Positions 8,675 to 16,687 of a stretch of 52,946 nt of DNA are shown here, piece after piece (position 1 is the stretch's first letter; each line of letters opens with the position of its first letter). The translations under genes and the position numbers were made by a program. Source of the stretch: Myxococcales bacterium (GTDB lineage Bacteria; Myxococcota_A; Polyangia; Fen-1088); the NCBI GenBank assembly GCA_025350815.1, contig JANXXE010000028.1, positions 1 through 52,946 on the forward strand, read 5' to 3'. Below the pieces are notes generated by a model, which saw only the letters and a list, made by a program, of their open reading frames with translations, had not been told where the DNA came from and ran no database searches.

Positions 8675-9724
8675 ATGACGAGGGCGGGGCGAGGCCTCGT
8701 CGCACTTTGCGCGATCGTGGGGATTGCGGTACCCGCGTGGGCCGACGACGGCGCGGACTTGTTTCGCCACGAAGCGGCGCGCGTGTCGATGGGGTCGACT
8801 TTCGCGCTGGTCATTTACGGCCCGGATGAAGGCCGCCTGCCGGGCATTGCCAACAGGGCACTCGATGAGGTCGACCGCATCGACCATCTGATGAGCGACT
8901 ACAAACCCCAAAGTCCACTGTCGCTGCTGAACCGGGAAGGCGCCTTGCGTGCGGTTCCCCTCGACGCCGAGCTTTACGATTTCCTGAAGCGCTCGGTGGC
9001 GTACAGCCGCGATTCGCGCGGTGCCTTTGACGTGACCGTCGGGCCCTTGATGAAGGCCTGGGGTCCCTTTCGTCCGCACGAGGGCCACGTTCCGACCGCC
9101 GCCCAGCGGCGCGAGGCGCTGGGTCGTGTGGGTTTCGACAAGATCATCTTCGACGATGCCGCGCGCACGGTTCGCTTCGCGCGTCCCGGAATGTCTTTGG
9201 ACCTCGGCGGCATCGCAAAGGGTTATGCCGTGGATCGCGCGGTGGCCGTGCTGCGACGGCAGGGCATCGCGCGGGCTCTCGTCACCAGTGGCGGCAGCAG
9301 CGCGTACGCCCTCGGCCGGCCGCCTGGTCAGCAGGCGTGGGAGCTAAAGGTCGCGGATCCTTTTTCTTCGAACACCCGGGGGCCGTCCGTGCGAACATTC
9401 GCGCTCGTGGATCGCGCCCTGTCAGTCGCCGGCATTTCCCAGCAGTCGTTCAAGGCTGGCGGCGCGACCTACGGCCACATCCTTGATCCCCGATCCGGTT
9501 GGCCGGTGCAGGGAATTGCGTCCCTGGTCGTCACGTCGCCGAACGCGACCGAGGCCGACGCCCTCGACACGGTGCTGTTCGTCCTGGGTGTGCGGGCCAG
9601 CCGCGACTACCTGGCGCAGCACCCCGGCAGCGAGGCGACTTTCTTTGTCGGCGCCAACAAAACCCATCTGACGACCGTGACCGTGCCCGCAGCGCTGACC
9701 ACCCGCACCGAGGAGAATCCATGA
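8675..9724 (+). CDS. apbE: FAD:protein FMN transferase (ApbE family)
   Basis: ApbE attaches FMN covalently to Ser/Thr of flavoproteins in the periplasm. The protein has 349 residues, with a signal peptide (LVALCAIVGIAVPAWADD) and the family landmarks: MGSTFALVIYG near the N-terminus, FDVTVGPLMKAWG, LDLGGIAKGYAVDRAV, LVTSGGSSAYALG, the late SVAGISQQSFKAGGATYGHILDPRSGWPV, and TSPNATEADALDTVLFVLG with the metal-ligating Asp/Thr region. Its stop overlaps the DUF362 start (ATGA). No obvious Rnf or Nqr flavoprotein target lies in the window, so the acceptor is unknown; the neighbouring exported proteins are candidates. Confidence 0.92.
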   Translation: MTRAGRGLVALCAIVGIAVPAWADDGADLFRHEAARVSMGSTFALVIYGPDEGRLPGIANRALDEVDRIDHLMSDYKPQSPLSLLNREGALRAVPLDAELYDFLKRSVAYSRDSRGAFDVTVGPLMKAWGPFRPHEGHVPTAAQRREALGRVGFDKIIFDDAARTVRFARPGMSLDLGGIAKGYAVDRAVAVLRRQGIARALVTSGGSSAYALGRPPGQQAWELKVADPFSSNTRGPSVRTFALVDRALSVAGISQQSFKAGGATYGHILDPRSGWPVQGIASLVVTSPNATEADALDTVLFVLGVRASRDYLAQHPGSEATFFVGANKTHLTTVTVPAALTTRTEENP

Positions 9725-10854
9725 AGCGGAGAACCTTCATCAAACTGTCCGGCGCCGGCATCGCCACAGTCGCCGCGCCCGTGCCGGCGGAACGCCCGCC
9801 ACGTTATACCGTCACGACCAAGTACAAGCCCGTGCCGGGCCTGGGTATGCCCGGGCCTTATCCAGGACAGGTCGTGCGGGTCAGTTCGGCCCGTTGCATC
9901 GACGAGGCGGCGGACAAGGTCGACCCCAAGGTGGTTGCACAGATGCTTGATCGCGGCATCTGCGAATTGACCGGCGACAGCCAGAAGGACAAGGCCTGGC
10001 GGCGCTTCATCCAGCCGTCCGACGTCGTCGGCATCAAGGTCAACTGCGTGGGTCTGCCCAAGGTGATCTCGTCGCCCGAACTCGTGGGTGAAATCGTCCG
10101 CAACGTGGTCGCGGCCGGCGTGACCCCGGATCGGATCTGGTTGTACGAACGCTTCTCAGAACATCTTGAGGCTGGCAATTACGGGCCGCACCTGCCGGCG
10201 GGTGTGCGGTTCCACGGCGCCGAGACGCTGCGTGGCTCGAACAGCAGCTACGATCCGTTTACGTATGTGGATGTCGACTTCTTCGGCGAGGACGACACCC
10301 GCTCGAACATGATTCGCCTGATCTCGGAGAAATTTACCAAGATCATCAATGTGGCAACCGTGAAGGACCACGGCGCGGCGGGTGCCACGGGGTGTCTCAA
10401 GAACATCGCGTACGGCAGTTTTTCGAACGTCGCGCGCTCGCACGCCGGCACGAAGACGAACACGCTGTCCTTCATCGGGACGCTGGCGTCCGTCGAACCC
10501 CTGCGCTCGCGCGTGGTTCTTCAGGTCGTCGACGGTTTTCGCGGCGTCTGGCACGGGGGTCCGTTCGGGAAGATCAAACGCTACGTCTTTTATCCGAAGT
10601 TGCTGATGCTGGGCACGGACCCGGTGGCCCTCGATCGTCAGATCGTCGACATCGTCGAGGAAAAGCGCAAAGCCGAGGGCGTTATCTCGTTGTGGGATCG
10701 CTCGCCTGGCCCGTTGAAGAACGGCAAGAATCGCGACACCGACCCCAATGCCAATGTGTTCATTCGCGAACCTGGCCACGTCGAATTTGCCAGCAAAGCC
10801 GGACTTGGCGTGGCGAACCCCAAACGCATCAAGATCAAGAGCATCGTCCTATGA
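9721..10854 (+). CDS. DUF362 domain protein with Tat-type leader
   Basis: 377 residues. The start MKRRTFIKLSGAGIATVAA is a twin-arginine leader (RRTFIK), so the protein is probably folded before export and may bind a cofactor. The body fits the DUF362 family: DVVGIKVNCVGLPKVISSPELVGEIVRNVVAAGVTPDRIWLYER, then ATVKDHGAAGATGCLKNIAYGSFSN with a conserved His and Cys, and LMLGTDPVALDRQIVDIV. A Shine-Dalgarno GAGGAG precedes the ATG, which overlaps the apbE stop by 4 nt. The link to ApbE suggests redox chemistry, but the function of DUF362 proteins is not established. Confidence 0.85.
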   Translation: MKRRTFIKLSGAGIATVAAPVPAERPPRYTVTTKYKPVPGLGMPGPYPGQVVRVSSARCIDEAADKVDPKVVAQMLDRGICELTGDSQKDKAWRRFIQPSDVVGIKVNCVGLPKVISSPELVGEIVRNVVAAGVTPDRIWLYERFSEHLEAGNYGPHLPAGVRFHGAETLRGSNSSYDPFTYVDVDFFGEDDTRSNMIRLISEKFTKIINVATVKDHGAAGATGCLKNIAYGSFSNVARSHAGTKTNTLSFIGTLASVEPLRSRVVLQVVDGFRGVWHGGPFGKIKRYVFYPKLLMLGTDPVALDRQIVDIVEEKRKAEGVISLWDRSPGPLKNGKNRDTDPNANVFIREPGHVEFASKAGLGVANPKRIKIKSIVL

Positions 10855-11786
10855 ATATCGTCACACTGCTTCTGGTAGCCGCGCCGACACTGTTCTGGGA
10901 TCAGGGCATCGACACCGCAGCCGCGCTGAAGAAAAACGGCGTGTCGACGATTCAGGTCCCACCCGCCGTCGTGGACGCATGGAAACGCGCGGGTCTGGAC
11001 GCGCATCCCCTGACGCCCGCCGAGCTTGAAGCCCGGATCAAGCTTCCTGACCCCGGCATAGACCGCCAGGTCGCGACCCTGTCGCCGACGCAGCGGCCGT
11101 TCGTGGTGGCCAACGGCTGGCGGTTCCTGCGCAAGGCCGGCGGCCAGTTTCGTTCGCAGCCGGCCGCAGGGGTGGCGAAGTTGGCCGTGGCCGAGGCCTT
11201 GGCCTTTGGTTCCGATGATGTTCTCAAAATCGACCCGCGCGACTTGCCGGCCGCCGGCGAGATGTTCGCGTTCTTCCGGCGCTTCGACGCCGTGACCCTG
11301 CCCGACGTCAGTCAGGTGGGCGTCGTCGACGACGGAACGGAATCAGTGGGGGAGGTGATGGAACTTCTGTCCCGCCGCAATCTGCTGTTCAGTCCGGTCA
11401 CCGCGCCCAGGCCCGAACACGCATTGACGATCAAGTTGGGCACCAAGGAATACCCGACGAAGTCGGCCACGGATCCCAGTGAATTTGCCTACGGCATTCG
11501 CGGCAAGCTCACCGACGACAAGCGGCTGATTCGCTTCTTCGGCAGCGAGACGGTGTTGTGCCGGCTGGTCGGCGACAAGCACCGCGCCCGCCTGTACCTG
11601 GTCAATTACAGCGGCAATCCGACCGAGGGACTGCGCGTGCGCCTGCGCGGTGACTTTGCCAAGGGCATGGCGCACAGCGATCTCGAGGCTGTTGCCCGCC
11701 CGCCGATGGATCACACCAGCGTCAAGGGCGTCACGGAATTCACCGTGCCGTCGTTCAACATGGTCGCCGTCGTGGACCTGCAATGA
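10851..11786 (+). CDS. Exported protein of unknown function
   Basis: 311 residues, not recognised with confidence. The ATG at 10851 overlaps the DUF362 stop (ATGA), and its own stop overlaps the next start the same way, so it is translationally coupled on both sides. The N-terminus is short and hydrophobic (MNIVTLLLVAAPTLFWDQG) and may be a signal peptide. The middle (ANGWRFLRKAGGQFRSQPAAGVAKLAVAEALAFGSDDVLKIDPRDLPAAGEMFAFFRRF) resembles an alpha/beta barrel segment. The C-terminus (RARLYLVNYSGNPTEGLRVRLRGDF through FTVPSFNMVAVVDL) looks like the beta-sandwich that closes some glycoside hydrolases. A carbohydrate-active role is a guess. Confidence 0.75.
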   Translation: MNIVTLLLVAAPTLFWDQGIDTAAALKKNGVSTIQVPPAVVDAWKRAGLDAHPLTPAELEARIKLPDPGIDRQVATLSPTQRPFVVANGWRFLRKAGGQFRSQPAAGVAKLAVAEALAFGSDDVLKIDPRDLPAAGEMFAFFRRFDAVTLPDVSQVGVVDDGTESVGEVMELLSRRNLLFSPVTAPRPEHALTIKLGTKEYPTKSATDPSEFAYGIRGKLTDDKRLIRFFGSETVLCRLVGDKHRARLYLVNYSGNPTEGLRVRLRGDFAKGMAHSDLEAVARPPMDHTSVKGVTEFTVPSFNMVAVVDLQ

Positions 11787-13102
11787 TGTTGCGCCGTCTG
11801 CAGGCCACGCTGCTGGCGTTTTGTGGGGCGCTGGGCTTTGCGGCCACCGCCACCGCGGCGCCGACCTACGAGTTGCTGCTGAAGGGCGGCCGGGTCATCG
11901 ATCCGAAGAATGGCGTCGACGGCATTCGCGATGTCGCGATCAGCGACCACCGGATTGCGGCTGTCTCCGAGAAGATTCCGGCGGCGTCGGCCATCAAGGT
12001 CATCGACGCGACCGGTCTGGTCGTGATCCCGGGCATGATCGACATTCATGCCCACGTTCTTGCCCCCCCGGGGCCCAGTAGCCTGGGTGGGAATTTGTGG
12101 CCGGACAGTCACGCGCAGCGCGCGTGCACCACGACGATGGTGGATCCGGGAACGATCGGTTGGCGGGACTTCGCAGCCAACAAGGCGGCCGTCATCGACG
12201 TCGCACGCACGCGGATACTGGTGCTGCTGAACATTGTCGGCCACGGCATGGCCTCGCGTGCGCAGCAGCAGGATCTGGCCGACATGGATCCCAAGGCGGC
12301 TGCCGACATGGCGCGCGCCAACCCGACCGTTGTGGTGGGCTTCAAGACAGCCCATTTCGACGGCCCGTCCTGGGTGGCCGTCGACCGCGTGCTTGAGGCA
12401 GGGCGTCTGGCGAACTTGCCGGTGATGGTGGACTTCGGCGTCTTTCGTCCCGAACGGCCGTTTGAGACGCTGGTCACGGAGAAATTGCGACCGGGTGACA
12501 TCTACACGCATTTCTTCTTGGCGCACGTGCCGCTGCTCGACGACAAGGGCCACGTCCGGCCGTATCTATTCGAGGCGCGAAAGCGCGGCGTGCTCTTCGA
12601 TCTGGGCCACGGGCAGGGCAGCTTCCTGTTTCGCCAGGCGGTTCCGGCCGTCAAGCAAGGCTTCCTGCCGGACACCATTTCAACGGATTTGCACGCCGGC
12701 AGTATGAACTCGGGCATGAAGGATCTGCCCAATGTCATGTCCAAGCTGTTCAACATGGGTGTGTCGCTTCCGGATCTGGTCCGCCGGGTCACCGTGAATG
12801 CGGCGTCGGCCATTCACCGGCCGGAACTGGGCAACCTCAGCGTCGGCGCGCCGGCCGACATCGCGGTCTTTCGCGTGGAACACGGGCAGTACGCTTTCGT
12901 GGACGCGTACAAAACGCGCATGGATGGCAAGCTGCGCCTCGCCTGTGAGGTGACGATACGCGATGGGCTGGTGCAGTACGAACGCGAGGGCCGGGGCCGG
13001 CCGCTGTGGAATAAGCTTGGCAACTACCAATCCCAGGGCGATCCGCGCTGGGATGGAACGGGCGAGGATCCTCGCCCCGTAGCCAAGCCCGCCACGCCAT
13101 AG
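11783..13102 (+). CDS. Exported amidohydrolase-superfamily metallohydrolase
   Basis: 439 residues with a signal peptide (LLAFCGALGFAATATAAPT). It shows the composite beta-domain plus TIM-barrel layout of dihydroorotase-like and deacetylase-like amidohydrolases. Visible are LLKGGRVIDPKNGVDG, metal-binding HxH at about residues 89 and 91 (GMIDIHAHV), VVGFKTAHF with a possible carbamylated-Lys region, GHGQGSFLF, the catalytic Asp at about residue 302 (ISTDLHAG), and the closing GNLSVGAPADIAVFRVE. The start overlaps the previous stop (ATGA). In the operon it could hydrolyse a cyclic or acylated compound in the periplasm, with the MFS porter importing the product. The exact substrate cannot be read from sequence. 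Confidence 0.85.
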   Translation: MMLRRLQATLLAFCGALGFAATATAAPTYELLLKGGRVIDPKNGVDGIRDVAISDHRIAAVSEKIPAASAIKVIDATGLVVIPGMIDIHAHVLAPPGPSSLGGNLWPDSHAQRACTTTMVDPGTIGWRDFAANKAAVIDVARTRILVLLNIVGHGMASRAQQQDLADMDPKAAADMARANPTVVVGFKTAHFDGPSWVAVDRVLEAGRLANLPVMVDFGVFRPERPFETLVTEKLRPGDIYTHFFLAHVPLLDDKGHVRPYLFEARKRGVLFDLGHGQGSFLFRQAVPAVKQGFLPDTISTDLHAGSMNSGMKDLPNVMSKLFNMGVSLPDLVRRVTVNAASAIHRPELGNLSVGAPADIAVFRVEHGQYAFVDAYKTRMDGKLRLACEVTIRDGLVQYEREGRGRPLWNKLGNYQSQGDPRWDGTGEDPRPVAKPATP

Positions 13103-13116
13103 CTGGGCACCTGCCC

Positions 13117-14370
13117 ATGGCACGCATAGCCCATCGATATCGCGTCCTCGGGTTTCTGGTCCTACTGTCGATCGTCACGCACCTCGATCGGGTGTGCATC
13201 TCGGTAGCGGGCAAGCGCATCCAGGACGACCTGCATCTGACCCCGTCGATGTGGGGTTGGGTCGGCGGTGTTTTCACCATCGCCTATGCCCTGTTCGAGA
13301 TCCCCGTCGGCACGATGGGCGATCGGGTCGGGCCGCGCCGGGTGCTGACCCGCATTGTCCTGTGGTGGTCTCTGTTCACGGGTCTCACGGGCACTGTCTC
13401 CAGTTATCCGGTTCTGCTCGGCGTGCGCTTCTTTTTCGGCGCGGGCGAGGCGGGCGCATACCCCAATGCCTCGTCCAGCATCTCGAAGTGGTTCCCACCC
13501 GGCGAGCGCGGCTGGGCCCACGGCATCGTCTGGATGGCGGCGCTGATTGGCGGAGCGGTCGCGCCGTTGCTGGTCGTCCCCATTCAGGCGCAGTGGGGCT
13601 GGCGGACGTCGTTCTTTCTTTTCGCCTTCCTGGGCGTCGCCTGGGCTTCGGCCTGGTATTTCTGGTACCGCGATCACCCGTCGCAAAAACCGGGCGTGAC
13701 CGCAGCCGAGATGGCCATCATCGGGGCGCCTTCGTCACCGACGGCGCGCGTCCCGTTCCCGTGGGCCGAGGCGCTGCGCAAGCGCAACCTCTATCTCACG
13801 ATCGTGATGTACCACTTCTACTGCTGGGGCAGCGTCTTCTTCATCATGTGGCTGCACACCTATCTGCAGAAGGGGCGCGGCTTCAGCGAAGATTCGATGA
13901 AGATCTACTCGTTTTTGCCGTTTATTGTGGGCGCGGCCGGCGCCTTCTCCGGCGGCACGACCAGCGACTGGCTGTCACGTCGCTATGGTCTGAAGATCGG
14001 CCGTCGCGTCGTCGGCTGCGCGGGTCTCGGCGTGTCCAGCGTCTGCCTGATGTCGGCCGCCCTTGTTGGCAACAGGAACGTCGCCGTGGTCTTGCTGACG
14101 CTGGCGTGTGGTTCGATGAACTGCATGTTGCCGGTCGCCTGGGCCGTGTGCCTGGACATTGGTCGCAAGTATTCGGGGACTGTGACTGGCATCATGAACA
14201 TGGCGGGCCAGGTCGGGGCGTTTGGCTCGTCGGTGTCGTTTGGGTACATGGTGACGTACTTCGGCAACTACAATCAGCCCCTGCTGCCGCTGGCCGCCAT
14301 GTTGTTCCTGGGCGCGGTCTTGTTTTCCCGCATCGATCCCACCGAACCGCTGGTCGCCGTCGACGCCTGA
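13117..14370 (+). CDS. MFS transporter, ACS (anion:cation symporter)-like
   Basis: 417 residues with about 12 predicted transmembrane segments. The MFS A-like motif is GDRVGPRRVL after segment 2. The N-terminal pattern LDRVCISVAGKRIQDDLHLTPSMWGWVGGVFTIAYALFEIPVGTMGDR resembles hexuronate, glucarate and related organic-anion importers. GAGEAGAYPNASSSISKWFPPGERG in segments 4-5 strongly suggests the ACS subgroup. It lies 14 nt after the amidohydrolase gene and closes the unit. The likely role is uptake of a sugar acid or another organic anion released in the periplasm; the substrate is inferred from family and context only. Confidence 0.87.
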   Translation: MARIAHRYRVLGFLVLLSIVTHLDRVCISVAGKRIQDDLHLTPSMWGWVGGVFTIAYALFEIPVGTMGDRVGPRRVLTRIVLWWSLFTGLTGTVSSYPVLLGVRFFFGAGEAGAYPNASSSISKWFPPGERGWAHGIVWMAALIGGAVAPLLVVPIQAQWGWRTSFFLFAFLGVAWASAWYFWYRDHPSQKPGVTAAEMAIIGAPSSPTARVPFPWAEALRKRNLYLTIVMYHFYCWGSVFFIMWLHTYLQKGRGFSEDSMKIYSFLPFIVGAAGAFSGGTTSDWLSRRYGLKIGRRVVGCAGLGVSSVCLMSAALVGNRNVAVVLLTLACGSMNCMLPVAWAVCLDIGRKYSGTVTGIMNMAGQVGAFGSSVSFGYMVTYFGNYNQPLLPLAAMLFLGAVLFSRIDPTEPLVAVDA

Positions 14371-14375
14371 CACCT

Positions 14376-14394
14376 GGGCGCAGCGCGCCCTTTG
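14376..14394 (+). terminator. Weak terminator-like hairpin after the MFS gene
   Basis: GGGCGC (14376-14381) can pair with GCGCCC (14385-14390) around a 3-nt loop, followed by TTTG. The stem is short and the U-tract poor, so termination would be inefficient at best. Confidence 0.35.
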
Positions 14395-14477
14395 CCCCGC
14401 CCCGTGATGTTTGTCCACGGCCGGCATAAGGCGGTTGATGATGACTCACAGGTTGCTTCTGACGGCTGGCGTGATTA

Positions 14478-15320
14478 TTGGCGGGAGTGGTCTCTCCCGG
14501 CATCGCCCGCGCCGAACAGTTCGTGCTTTTCGACGTGACCTACGTCCATGCCACCACGAACACCGTGATGGGCCACTACTACATAAAGCCGTCGGCGGAA
14601 ACGCCTACCAACTGGGTATCACCCATTAACTATTCGCAGGGCACCGCCTACTTCCACCTGGAAGTCTTCAGCAAACCGACGGACCAGGGCAGCCAGTTCC
14701 ACATCTGCTTCTTTGGCAAAGGGTCGAACTACGCGTGCGGACCCTATACGAAGACCTATACGAAGCCAGGCGTTTACGACTGGTCGGCCAAGCTTCCAAC
14801 CTTCTACCAGTACAACCAGGTCGACTGGAGCAAGGGCCTCGACAGGATGCCGTTGATTCTGACGGATTCGACCCCGGTCAATATCGGTGTTGAAAACGTC
14901 GGCGCCGCGAAGGCGGCATTGTACATGCCGACGATGGTGCGCGTGGTCGGCATCATGGTCTCGCCTGGTGGAACCTACGTGCCCCCCGGCCCAGCCAGCG
15001 ACGGCGGAGTGGTCACCTCCGATGCGGGCGCCCGGGATGCTGCAACAACCGCCGGTGCCACGGACACTGGCGCTGCCGCGGATCGCGCCGCTGTGCTCTC
15101 CGTCGACACAGCCGCCCCGGTCGCCGCCGACAGCGCCAAGCTCCCTGACGCCGCCCCCGAACCGGACGAGACCCCCACACCAGCAGCGGCCAAACCCAGC
15201 GGCGGACATGGACATGGCTGCCAGGCTGGCGGTGCGGCGCCCGGCAGTCCCACGGGTTTGTTCCTGCTCCCGGCCGTTGCCTTGTTGTTGGCGACCGTCA
15301 GTCGTCGTCGCCGTCAGTGA
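14478..15320 (+). CDS. Secreted protein with MYXO-CTERM-like sorting tail; signal peptide in another frame
   Basis: The mature part (EQFVLFDVTYVHATT onward) is a beta-rich domain of about 155 residues, then a Pro/Ala/Asp-rich linker, then a GHGHGCQAGG cysteine, a hydrophobic span (GLFLLPAVALLLATV) and RRRR. That is the tripartite layout of MYXO-CTERM proteins, thought to be cut and surface-anchored by a myxosortase. In this frame only TTG 14478 is available. The expected signal peptide starts in the neighbouring frame at ATG 14438 or 14441 (MTHRLLLTAGVIIGG). Dropping one G from the GGG at 14483-14485 joins the two into a perfect leader ending in ARA before EQF. The 3' end overlaps the convergent NtrC-type gene by 23 nt. 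The beta domain is not recognised. Confidence 0.72.
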   Translation: MAGVVSPGIARAEQFVLFDVTYVHATTNTVMGHYYIKPSAETPTNWVSPINYSQGTAYFHLEVFSKPTDQGSQFHICFFGKGSNYACGPYTKTYTKPGVYDWSAKLPTFYQYNQVDWSKGLDRMPLILTDSTPVNIGVENVGAAKAALYMPTMVRVVGIMVSPGGTYVPPGPASDGGVVTSDAGARDAATTAGATDTGAAADRAAVLSVDTAAPVAADSAKLPDAAPEPDETPTPAAAKPSGGHGHGCQAGGAAPGSPTGLFLLPAVALLLATVSRRRRQ

Positions 15321-16665
15321 CGGTTGCGCCATCGCCGGAACGATCAAGGGCGCGATACAGCGTCCGCCGGTCGATGCCCAGGCGCTCGGCGGCTTTCTTC
15401 TTGTTGCCGCCGCATTCTTCCAGCACCAGCGCGATGTAGCGCTTTTCAAGCTCGGCCAGGGTGGGGCGGTCCTCGATCAGACCAGATGGCATCTGCGCCG
15501 GCGCACCCGATATGTCGGCCGGCAAATCCGACGGCAAGATGACGTTGCCCTTGGCCACCGCCACCGCGCGTTCGACCGCGTTTTGCAGCTCGCGGACATT
15601 TCCTGGCCAGGTGTAGCGGCACAAGATCTCCAGCGCTTCGTTCGACATGCTGGCGGGGGGCCGCTCTGCGCGGCCGGCAATTTTGGTCAGGAAGTGCGCC
15701 ACCAGGATGGGGATGTCACTCGATCGCTCGCGCAGCGGCGGCAGTTTCACCGTCACGACGTTGATGCGGAAATACAGATCCTCGCGAAAACGTCCGGCCT
15801 TCACCTCGGCCTCGAGATCCCGGTTGGTCGCGCACACCAGCCGCACGTCGACGCGGATCGACTCCGTGCCGCCGACGGGCCTCACGATCCCGTCCTGCAG
15901 CGTGCGCAGAAGCTGGGCCTGCATCTTGGGCCCCATGTCGCCGATCTCGTCCAGAAACAGGGTGCCGTTGTCCGCCATTTCGAACAGGCCGCGCTTGGTC
16001 GCGATGGCGCCCGTGAAGGCGCCCTTGGCGTGGCCGAATAGCTCGGATTCCAGCAGCGATTCGGACAGCGCCGTGCAGTTCACCGGCACGAAGGCTTCGG
16101 TGGGACGGGCCGAGTGCGCGTGGATCGCCCGCGCGACCAGTTCCTTGCCGGTGCCCGATTCGCCGGCCACCAGCACCGTTGCCGTCGTGGGCGCGACGCG
16201 CGCCACCAGCTTGTAGACCTCCAGCATGCGCGGGCTCTTGCCTTCGATTTCCGCGATGGGCGCGCGCGGTGTGCGCGGGGCGGCCTGGGCCTCGGCGGAC
16301 AATCGCTTGCGCTCCAGCGCGCGTGCGACGGTCAGGCGCAACTCCTCGACGTTGAAGGGCTTGGAAACGTAATCGTGGGCGCCGCGCTTGATGGCCTCCA
16401 TCGCCCCGCTGACATCGCCGAATGCGGTTATCAGGATGACGGGCGTGTTGGGCGCCTTTTCGGTGAACGCCTTGAGGACATCAAAGCCGCCGGCGCGTTC
16501 CATGCGCACGTCCGACAGGACCAGATCGTAACGGCCCTCGGTCACGCGTTCGATGGCACCCGCGCCGTCATCCACTGCGTCGACCGTGAATCCCTCGGCG
16601 CCCAAGATCTCGCACAGCAGATCGCGGGCGACGGCATCGTCCTCGGCCACCAGCACGCGGGTCAT
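15298..16665 (-). CDS. Sigma-54-dependent NtrC-family response regulator
   Basis: 455 residues in three domains. The receiver has acidic residues at the start (VAEDDAVAR), a phospho-acceptor at about Asp52 (LVLSDVRM) and a conserved Lys (YVSKPF). The central AAA+ domain has Walker A GESGTGKE, the sigma-54 contact loop GAFTGA, and Walker B GTLFLDEIGDM. The C-terminal Fis-type helix-turn-helix is NKKKAAERLGIDRRTLYRAL. It should activate sigma-54 promoters after phosphorylation by the kinase encoded just upstream (22-nt gap, same strand). A TAGACT hexamer 7 nt before the ATG and the absence of a Shine-Dalgarno sequence suggest an additional leaderless transcript. Target genes are unknown. Confidence 0.95.
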   Translation of the reverse strand: MTRVLVAEDDAVARDLLCEILGAEGFTVDAVDDGAGAIERVTEGRYDLVLSDVRMERAGGFDVLKAFTEKAPNTPVILITAFGDVSGAMEAIKRGAHDYVSKPFNVEELRLTVARALERKRLSAEAQAAPRTPRAPIAEIEGKSPRMLEVYKLVARVAPTTATVLVAGESGTGKELVARAIHAHSARPTEAFVPVNCTALSESLLESELFGHAKGAFTGAIATKRGLFEMADNGTLFLDEIGDMGPKMQAQLLRTLQDGIVRPVGGTESIRVDVRLVCATNRDLEAEVKAGRFREDLYFRINVVTVKLPPLRERSSDIPILVAHFLTKIAGRAERPPASMSNEALEILCRYTWPGNVRELQNAVERAVAVAKGNVILPSDLPADISGAPAQMPSGLIEDRPTLAELEKRYIALVLEECGGNKKKAAERLGIDRRTLYRALDRSGDGATVTDGDDD

Positions 16666-16672
16666 GCTGGGC

Positions 16673-16678
16673 AGTCTA
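16673..16678 (-). promoter_or_regulatory. -10-like TAGACT 7 nt before the NtrC-type start codon
   Basis: On the minus strand TAGACT is followed by 7 nt and then the ATG. No good -35 is visible. It is listed because the same spacing recurs before several other starts in the window. Confidence 0.4.
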
Positions 16679-16687
16679 CCGAAGAAT

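Noticed and set aside
7853-9088. 411-codon minus-strand frame across the lactonase and ApbE genes
   Set aside because: Spans two good plus-strand genes and reads as H/R/G-rich shadow sequence with no motif.
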